From positions 134,907 to 145,552 of the forward strand of contig FLMG01001160.1 of NCBI GenBank assembly GCA_900088475.1: a stretch of 10,646 nt of DNA. Reading direction: 5' to 3'. The notes beneath the pieces were generated by a model. The model was not told where the DNA came from. It saw only the letters and a list, made by a program, of their open reading frames with translations, and ran no database searches. This stretch comes from Hyphochytrium catenoides. Taxonomy: Eukaryota > Sar > Hyphochytriomycetes > Hyphochytriales > Hyphochytriaceae. This document shows positions 1 to 7,900 of the stretch, in pieces. Each line of letters opens with the position of its first letter. Within the stretch, counting starts at the first letter, position 1. The position numbers were made by a program, and so were the translations under genes.

Positions 1-387
1 AAACAAGGAAATGTATGATGAGGGTGACAATCACTCCTTGTCGCACACTCTGACTTTTGACAATAACTCTCTTCTCGTTCTGTCATCTCTCCTTCTCTCT
101 GTCTCTCCGTTTTGTCCGTCTTTAACGGTCTAGAGTTACCTCTCTCTCGCGCTCGCTCTCGCAACCTGATCTCTCCTGCTATATCTTTGTAGTTTCCATT
201 CTCAGCATAGAGAGAAGCTTGTAACATCTTTCACGGGCAAACCTCAGCTCCTCCTTCTCATCTCCTGAGCTGTTCTTGCCTTCTTATCACGATCACACTT
301 CTCTTTTTATAACATAGAGCACGCATGGACTGAATGAGCAGAGAGAGCGTTAGCTCCTAGTATCAGTCACTAACAGGTTGAGGCGAG
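1..387 (+). promoter_or_regulatory. 5' flank of the DUF1707/LiaF-like gene, pyrimidine-rich
   Basis: No coding region is seen here. Positions about 60-180 are a run of CT-rich sequence on the + strand. A TATA-like TATAA sits at 308-312, about 76 bases before the ATG, with a CT-rich stretch in front of it. No transcription start can be fixed from sequence alone, so the promoter role is inferred from position. The region also carries two very short upstream ORFs, listed separately. Confidence 0.4.
325..360 (+). promoter_or_regulatory. Two minimal upstream ORFs before the 388 ATG
   Basis: An ATG at 325 reads two codons to a TGA at 331-333. A second ATG at 334 reads eight codons to a TAG at 358-360. 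Both lie between the TATA-like site and the main start at 388, so they would be in the leader if transcription starts near 330 or earlier. Translational repression or reinitiation is possible but not shown. Confidence 0.3.
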
Positions 388-1059
388 ATGAAGGCGAAGA
401 CGTGGAGTACCTCAGCACCGAAGTCGCTTGAGACTCTTAGGCGTCAAACAATAGAGCGTCTTCAGAGAGCAGGAGCCGCGGGAGAGCTGCATGATGTGAT
501 AGTGGTGGACAGAATTAAGCTTGCAAGCTCCGCGACATCAGCCGAGCAGCTTGAGTTTCTTATTCATGACCTCCATGATAATGGACAAGGAGATATGCAC
601 AGGGCCGTGACGGCTGTCCCGGTTGACGAAGAGGATGCTTCGACCGCGACTGCAACCTACGCCGCAGCCATTCCTATCTCGGCACCTAGCCAGAACTCCA
701 TACGGGAGCAAACCCACGCTAGAGATAACGCTACGGCTCAGGTGCACTTCTCACTAATGGGAGGAGTAACAAGAAGTGGCAGGTTCCTGTTGCCTAGGAA
801 GATGGTAGTATGCTCTCTCATCGGTGAGACGAAGCTTGACTTACGGGACGCAACTTTTCATTCCGGAGTTTCCGAGCTTGTCGTGTGCACGATCATTGGC
901 AGCACAACGGTACGGCTGCCGCCTTATGTGAAGGTAGTCACCTCGGGCTTCACGGTGCTTGGCGGCACAAAGTGTCTGAAGGATGATGCCCCTGATGAGG
1001 CTGAGTACGTGCTGAAGGTGGTGAAGGTGGGGTTACTAGGCGATTTCAACATCACGTGA
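388..1059 (+). CDS. DUF1707-like / LiaF C-terminal-like protein, single exon
   Basis: A 223-residue protein from one uninterrupted frame. The start is supported by an in-frame TGA at 379-381 just upstream and a purine (G) at -3. Residues about 18-62 align without gaps to the DUF1707 (SHOCT-like) pattern as I know it: ERLQ at 23-26, GEL at 32-34, DR at 41-42, and a closing QLEFLIHDL at 54-62. A low-complexity Ala/Thr/Ser linker follows at about 70-115. Residues about 119-223 resemble the beta-rich LiaF C-terminal domain (DUF2154 type), with repeated strand-and-glycine units: LMGGVTRSGRF at 123-133, a KLDLRDA block at 149-155, TIIGSTTVRLPP at 168-179, VLGGTK at 190-195 and LLGDFNI at 216-222. 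In bacteria this pairing is common in actinobacterial proteins, and LiaF acts in cell-envelope stress sensing. There is no signal peptide and no membrane helix, unlike bacterial LiaF with its N-terminal membrane segments, so a soluble protein is likely. The cellular role is unknown. The family call rests on pattern recognition, not a search. Confidence 0.8.
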   Translation: MKAKTWSTSAPKSLETLRRQTIERLQRAGAAGELHDVIVVDRIKLASSATSAEQLEFLIHDLHDNGQGDMHRAVTAVPVDEEDASTATATYAAAIPISAPSQNSIREQTHARDNATAQVHFSLMGGVTRSGRFLLPRKMVVCSLIGETKLDLRDATFHSGVSELVVCTIIGSTTVRLPPYVKVVTSGFTVLGGTKCLKDDAPDEAEYVLKVVKVGLLGDFNIT

Positions 1060-1622
1060 CAAGCAAGGAAAAGCTGGACGTCAGGGCGATAGAGACTCTA
1101 GACCAAAGTGAGAGGAGAGCTCCCTTATATATAGAGTGTGCAATAGACTGCAATCTGACTACAGGTTCAATCTATCATTGAAGCTCCAAGCTTGCGTCAT
1201 CTCATGGGGTCTCTTTATCCTCCCTCCTTTCTTAGATCATTATCACTCTTTCTACTTCTTCTGTCGCGATGTGCAAATCTCTTAAACCCAGCTCACAGTG
1301 AATAAGGGGCATGAACCTCTCTCTCTCTCTCTCTACCTCCTCTCTCTATCTCTAGCACATTCTCTCCGTTCTCTGTCCTTCTCATTGTACAAGGGTTACC
1401 CAGCGAACATGTATGACAGAGCTTCAGGAAGTCTCTACAGGTTTCTGCATTATCAAAAGCTGGGAGAGTTCTCGGAGTTGCCCTTGGTGTCTTGCTCTCA
1501 TTGGCCCCCTCAACTCTTTCGAGTCTCTAGGATTTCCTAACTCTTACGGAGCAATATGATACATAGTGGGGAGGGCCATCCCCTCAACGATTTGTGCGTC
1601 GCCTTGTTCTAACTCTCAAACG
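1060..1622. other. Convergent intergenic region, presumed 3' UTRs of both genes
   Basis: These 563 bases lie between the stop of the + strand gene and the stop of the - strand flippase. No supported coding region is present; open frames here are low-complexity (Leu/Ser from CT runs). No AATAAA is seen on either strand. A TATATATA run lies near 1125-1132. Both transcripts must end here or overlap, so antisense overlap of the 3' ends is possible. Confidence 0.6.
1317..1334. repeat. (CT)9 microsatellite
   Basis: Nine perfect CT units followed by imperfect CT-rich sequence to about 1385. It lies in the intergenic stretch between the two stop codons and is likely to vary in length between strains. 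Confidence 0.85.
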
Positions 1623-1978
1623 TTATGCATCAGATTCTTCGTAGCTTTTCTCTTTAGCTGCTCTCTCGCGGGACAAGGAAGATATCCGGCTCTTGACTTT
1701 GCCCAACCAACTAACAGTGGACGAGCTATTCTCTTCAGATACACATATTCTTGCTTCTGCTTCTACGGTGGGCATATCTGCTGATATTGCGTAGCCGTAA
1801 TCACTTTCTTCTGGGCCATACTGCTCCTGTGGCAAGAGAAGCAGGGTTTAAAGTTCATTCGACTGTTCCTTTGCCTCATGACGGCTACCTGCACGATCTC
1901 CGCCAAAGGAGCTCCTTTCACAGAGCTGGCTCCCGTAATCATCGGATCTAAGCAAGAATGGGCTGGATCTTTGACTGC
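1623..1978 (-). other. Flippase exons 26-27: cytosolic C-terminal tail
   Basis: Exon 26 is 1889-1978 (30 codons, residues 1129-1158) and exon 27 is 1623-1826 (residues 1159-1225 plus TAA). Introns are 1979-2137 (GTACAT..ACAG) and 1827-1888 (GTAGCC..ACAG), both phase 0. Exon 26 has no recognisable family block and is called from splice sites, open frame and matching phase; skipping it keeps the frame. Exon 27 carries [10 protein letters not shown] near its start, resembling the GYAFS/GFAFS autoinhibitory motif of ATP8A and Drs2, then a Ser-rich stretch and a basic, possibly amphipathic helix ([16 protein letters not shown]). Reading straight on from exon 25 instead would give 22 unrelated residues and a stop at 2078-2080. 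Confidence 0.75.
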
Positions 1979-4900
1979 CTGTAACAGCCGAAGCCCGCAG
2001 TGTTAGTCACGCCAGACTTCACTAGGAAAGACGGTCAAGGAGGAGTAATTCACAAGTCCGATGCCCAAAAATTAGGGCTAAGGAACAGCATCTAAGAGAC
2101 GGATCACACTCCAAGGAGATCGACTGCAAAGATGTACCTCTTGAATAATATGATGGAGCTTCGGTTGGAACTCTCTAACAGCGCATTTGTAGGCGTAATC
2201 CTTCAATAGGGTGAGGAAAGGAACCAAGACGAGCGCCATCCAGAAAGTGGGAGACATCACAAGCAAGGGAAAGATGTTGAACCTGAAAGGAGGTTCACGC
2301 CTTAGCAAGTTACGGAGAGCGCTTGACCAGCTGCCCAAAACTGACTTCCTTCAGTCCGATTTAAGGGTAATCACCCTACCCCACTTGCTCTCATCAACTC
2401 AACTCCATTACTCCCTCTAGTCTTTCTTCTGCTCAAAGCTCCCTTCTCGCTCTTTAAAAGTCTGCTCAATCTCTTGCTCTTCTACTTCTTACCAGTCCAG
2501 ATCCCAAGCCGGTGTATTGCTGAGAATGAAGGCTGTGCCGAACCAAAGCAAGACCGACATAATGATAAGGGAAATCTCCATAATGGTCCAGCGGTGCTGG
2601 TACAGAGCAATCTGGACAGAGACAGAGGAAAAGCCACTCAGATGTGCCGGACGCGAAAGGCCCATAAAAGAAAGAAGAAGAACATTGGTTAACAGAGCCC
2701 TTGTGGATAAACGTGAATAGATTGGCGAAAGGACTGGCCTCGAGGGGTTTTTGGTCACGCCCGAGGAGTCATGGCCAAGAAAGGGCATGAGTACCCGATA
2801 AGAAGCGCAGACGACCAGTCATCGAGCGCGCGGCGCATAAGATCGGGATCCGTTTTGCAGGAAGCGGAATGTATGGCTTTAGCAGAGGAAATCTATGAAA
2901 GTGGAAATTCACCTTGCAATTGACTACAATGATCACCATGGTGAAGGCCAAAGCTCCGTACTCCCACATGCCCAGCAGATGTCCATCACCCAGGCTTGCC
3001 CTTAGGGCAAACACTGCAACCATAAGAACAAGGGCGGACTCAAAGAGAGCACCGCTGATCCATCCCCAGAACACCCTACGTTTTGAGAGCACGAGGAGTA
3101 AAGATAATGATTGAGATTAGGGGTTCGAACCTAAAACACTCAGGTTTCGGCCCGGTCATGCAAAGGAGACAGGACCAGAGTTCAGACTAACAGAAAGCAG
3201 ATGTAGAAGGTTAGAGTAAGCAGCCAAAGTATTTTGAGGACAGAAGGCTTAGATATATTGAGTTGTGACAAAGTCTATTGTATGAGAGGTCTGAAGCGCG
3301 CTCTTACCAGCGCGTGAAGAACTCATTCCGTATCCCTGGGGTGTAGAGCTTTGGAAACAGCTCGCAGGCAAAGGCAGGAAGGTCCTGAGAAGTGGCGACG
3401 GAGATTGAAGAGGTAGGGCAAACCAGTTTAAGAGACCAACGAAAGGACGGATGAATGTCACCAAAGGGGCAAAGAGGCTATTAGTCTCCAATTGTACTTG
3501 TGGCAAAGTGCTTCTCAGGCGGTACTCACCTCATCTAGCACTCCGAGTGTAAGGATGGGCAGGGCCGTGTAAAGAGTGTTATAGAGATTCACCGCTGTCT
3601 CGTTGTAGAATTTCTGTCCCGACATCCCATTGTACCAGGAGTACCAAAACTGTGTCATCACCTGAGAAATAGTGCCCGTCGACACAAAGAAAAAGCGGGC
3701 ATGATCACCATTAGCATCTAGCTGCACGACGCGATCATTGAACTTTATAACTAGAGCCATGGCAGACTCCCTTGCGGCTAGTGGTGGTACACTGGGGCCC
3801 AGACTCTGATCAAAGGAAGCAAAGGAAGTTTGAAGCTTTCAAGCGTTTCCACTTTCACAGGTGGACGTAAAGAGATAGGGGATGAGTAGGGCACCTGTCT
3901 TCAAGAAGACGACTACCAAAGCCGATATCCCTACCAGTAAGATGTTCTTATAAAAGATGTACGGGACCAACGTAGCAAGTCGGCGATAGTTCCATCGCCC
4001 GTGCACGAGTAACAGGCGACGGAGGAAACGAAATTGTGCGACAGAGAAGTCACTAGAGTTCGCCGCCTGGGCAAACAAAGTCAGCCACCGGGGTGTACCG
4101 TTGCCCGTCGAAGACAAAGGGAAGTGGAGAAACAGAAATGAAGGAAAGTAAGGAATACAGGAGCTACGGCTCTAATAATCTGGAGCTTCTAGGGTAGCAA
4201 GAAAGGGAATAAGGACAGGAACGCTACGGCATCATGGCAAGAGCTCGTCCCACCTGCAGCCCTTCATGGCCGCTTATCCCTACGCCAATGTGGGCCACTT
4301 GAATCATAGGGACATCATTTGCCCCGTCTCCAACGGCAAGAGTGCGACCTGGGCCCTTCTTACTCAACTGAGCCAAGTGAAACGCGAAGAGAATTGAGCG
4401 AGATGCAGAGGGAGCGTTGCTGCAGGGCACCGAGAAAACACTCCGGGGAGCAAGACACGAAGAAAGTTTGAAAAAGTACCCTAGAACAGTATTAGGGAGA
4501 CAAGAGCTAGATAGAGGACAGTGAACTGAAAGCTAAGCTCTCCTCCCATTTGGTTGCCCTCTCTCCATTGACTGCTTCATACTCTCCGTCCTGCCTGTGT
4601 GACATCTCTGCAGTGAAGTATGTCATTCTTAAAGCTATGGAGTCTACTAGCTCACCTTTATCATTTGTACAATGTTTGACTTCTGGGCTGGGCTGAGCCT
4701 GCAAGCAATAACGACATCTACTGCCTCTGTCAGGAGAAAGAATTTGGGCATTATCCACGGTTGCAAGGCGTAGTCAACAAAGTCTCCGTCTAGCACAATG
4801 GCCACAGGGCTACAGCCTGATCGAAGAGTTAGTCAAACAGCAAAAGATGAGAGACAAAGAGAGCAGAAAGATTGCCTAGCAGTAAAGCTAAGCACATAGA

Positions 4901-7900
4901 ATATATAGTGCAAGAGAGAAAGACAGATAAGAGACCCAAGCATTATATACATGGCAACAAGCAAGAGTGGAAGAGAGCGAACACGGATTCGAGAGCTCCC
5001 ACTATACTCAGCATCAATCTTAGGGTTGATGAGAGCGGGCGGAGCCGTCAAGGTCAACAAGATGGGGTCGAGGTCAACAAGATGGGGCCAAGGCCAACGT
5101 TGGAGGAGAAGATGGCTACCTCTCTCGTCTCCGATCAGCGAGAGTGCGGTGAAACTCTTCCGATGGTGCAGCTTGGTTAGATGCTGGCAGATGTCACTGA
5201 AAGCGTCCTCAGCCTGCCGATATCGTGAACCCAGCAGATCTACGCGTCCAGTGTTGCTATCCAGCAACTAGAAGTGAGGGAAAAAGGCAAGTCAGATTGA
5301 CGGGAAAGATAATAGAGGAAATAAAGTATCTTAGTTAAGAAAGCTTTCACAGAGACTGTCACACTCCATTGGATGGTAGAGCCTAATCCTCCATCTTCCT
5401 CTCCGTCTGGAGGCTCTCCTTTACTCTCTACCTTCTTTGCGCCTTGCGAACTGTTCCTTCCCCCATCTCCTCCCCTACAGATCTACATACAAAGCTTTAC
5501 CTTGCTGAGTGTTGCAATGTTGACGGCAGTATCTGAGTGGTCGCCAGTAAGCATCCATATCTTGATTCCGGCAGCCTTGAAATCCCTTATGGTCTCTGGT
5601 ACTCCATCCTAAGATGAGAATTTAAAAGAGCCAGTAAGTTAAGAGCTCCAAAATGGACGAAAGAAGGGTCGAGGGAAGGAGGAAAGGCTAAAAGAGGAGC
5701 CCGGCTACGGATGCCCACCTGGAGGCTGTCTTCTATCGCTGTCAAGCCCACTAGCATGAGGTCAGACTCCAGCTCGTCCATTAGCCTATCAATGCTATAA
5801 GAGAAAGTGAGTAGACGAATCCCAGATACAGGATGGCGTCTACACGGCACAAGAGGGTAGGCCAACAGCCACTGCTAGAACAGCAAAAAATGGAAAGCAA
5901 TCTTATATCCTAGCACATTTCTCCTCTTCTTCTATCGTTGTTTCCCCCCATTCTCTCTGTCGGAAGAACTTCAGCACTCAAGAAGAAAGGAAAGTGATGG
6001 CGCAAGTAGGATGACGCAACGGGCTCGTTTTTTGTCCCAGTGGGTGAGTCTTACTCGTTGGGCTGTCCACTATTCTTCTTTTGAATTTGCTGCATACTGG
6101 TGCTTGCGACTCTGTATCGCTGTCGCCAGTCTTCAAAGACTCTCTCCTCAATCTCGCGCTGCGCAAAGATGAGCTGGGGAAGAGAGAACCAAGAACGGAA
6201 GCAGAAAATGTCAACATCTGACTATTTGAAGTGGAACAGCAGGAGAGCATACTGGACACAGGACAGAAAGCAAGGAGGACAATGATAATGAGATCCCTTT
6301 CTCCTGTTTCTAGCCTACGACTTTTATCCTCTACCTCCCTAATATCCTGTCCACATACCGTTCGAAGACCGTCCTTGGCGAAGGTGTGCAGATGTCCCAT
6401 GGTCTTGCTGCGAAGCTCTTCATTTTCTGGTGATGGCACCAGTCTAGGGACTATCACACTCTCTGCTCCCTTGCATATAAGCTCAATCTTTCTTGTGTGA
6501 GGATGCCTGATGACTACTGACATCTTCTTTCTGCCGCTTGTGAACTCCAAAACCTCCAACACTTCCAGCTGAATAAGTTCCCGATCCTCTTCCTTGACGT
6601 CTTCCCTCCGTCCATCTGGGAGACCCTCGCTCAACCTGTCTCTTCTTTTCTCGATAGTGATTATCCCAGGCCGTCTGTCAATGAACTCGACTCCCATATG
6701 CTTGGCTGCGGCTACTAGGGCTTGCTCATCCGGAGAAGAGGCAGAAAGACTGATCGCTCCATTCTCAAGCTATAAAGAGGTGTGAAGACGCAAGGCAGTG
6801 AATATATAAGCAAGAAGTTGTGGGATAGCGAGATGGAGCCTTGGTTTAGGATAAGACAGGAGAGTGTGTAGACAAATGAAGATGGCTACCTGCTCCGAGA
6901 TGACTGTGTGACAAATACTGAGGTAAAGAAGGAAATCTCTTATCTTCTTGCCATGGTCCTCCCCGGATGCTCCCTGAAGCATCAAGAGACAAGGTAAGGG
7001 AATATGAACAGAACTAAAGCCTCGATGGTCTAACATTAACACCAACACTGATTAGGTGCGATAGGTGCAGACTGGTAAAAAAAGAGTGAAGCACTCATGT
7101 ACCTGTGCGTCAGCCAAGATGCTAGGGTCAGAGAACTTGACATATCGACTGCCCGATCTCCATCTTAGATCCTCTTGGTCTCCATAACATTTCCCTAGAA
7201 GAATATAATAGTCAAAGGAGTGAAGAATGGCACTGAGTAAGTAGTGCGACTTCGGCGCCTCCTTCTCCATCTTCATGTCTATTTCTACCTATTCCTCGTC
7301 AGACGAACTCTCTCCATCCCGCCCTTGCACCCACTTTGTCTTAATAGGAGGTCAGAAGCGAAGGGTTACCATTTACAGAACATTTGCGGAACTGCATAAG
7401 GTTACATGTCAGGGTTCCGGTCTTGTCGGTGAAAATGTGAGATACCTGCAAGCAGGGAGAAGGGCGAGTGGAGATGAAAAGAGAAGAAGAAGTGTTAGGC
7501 GCCTTGGAACTTCTGTCATCGACGCCAGTAGCACATAGGCCACTATTCTGTACTTCAGCTCCCTGTCTTTTCATTTTAAGTCTGTCATAAAGTCAGGTGC
7601 TCCTTGCTTTGCTCCAAGCACTGACCACTCCCCGCTCCCGCCCTTTGTCTACCTGTCCCAAGTCTTCGTTCAAGTTCAGGGTCCGGACCACGCAGTGTGC
7701 CTTACTAGGTGCATGATACATCCTAGAGTCCTTCATCATGATATAGGCTTGTGCATACTATTCATGGAGACCGAGAACGTGACGGAAGAAGCACGAGAAA
7801 CCAAGATATGGGGTACAGAGTTTACAGGGCCCAGCAACGAGAGATAACAACCGTGTTAGACTTGGCAACGAACCGGTCACCAATCCGGGAGCTTCCCCAC

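Noticed and set aside
1298-1540. An 80-codon + strand open frame after the 388 gene.
   Set aside because: Its first half is Leu/Ser encoded by the CT microsatellite and the rest shows no domain. The stretch is better read as 3' flank.
2078-2137. Read-through of exon 25 to an early stop at 2078-2080 as the flippase C-terminus.
   Set aside because: A usable donor at 2137-2136 leads to two downstream exons in phase, one with a GYAFS-like motif, as expected for the family tail. Read-through remains possible as a minor isoform.
3117-3134. A tRNA B-box-like palindrome (GGTTCGAACC inside TTAGG/CCTAA) in intron 22, suggesting a tRNA or tRNA-derived SINE.
   Set aside because: No A box, no anticodon arm and no acceptor stem can be built around it; the T-arm pairing is poor. 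It is most likely a chance palindrome.
4872-5271. Two overlapping + strand open frames of about 100 codons.
   Set aside because: They are antisense to exon 17 and intron 17 and are lengthened by the 20-bp tandem repeat. Composition is rich in Arg, Lys and Ser with no motif.
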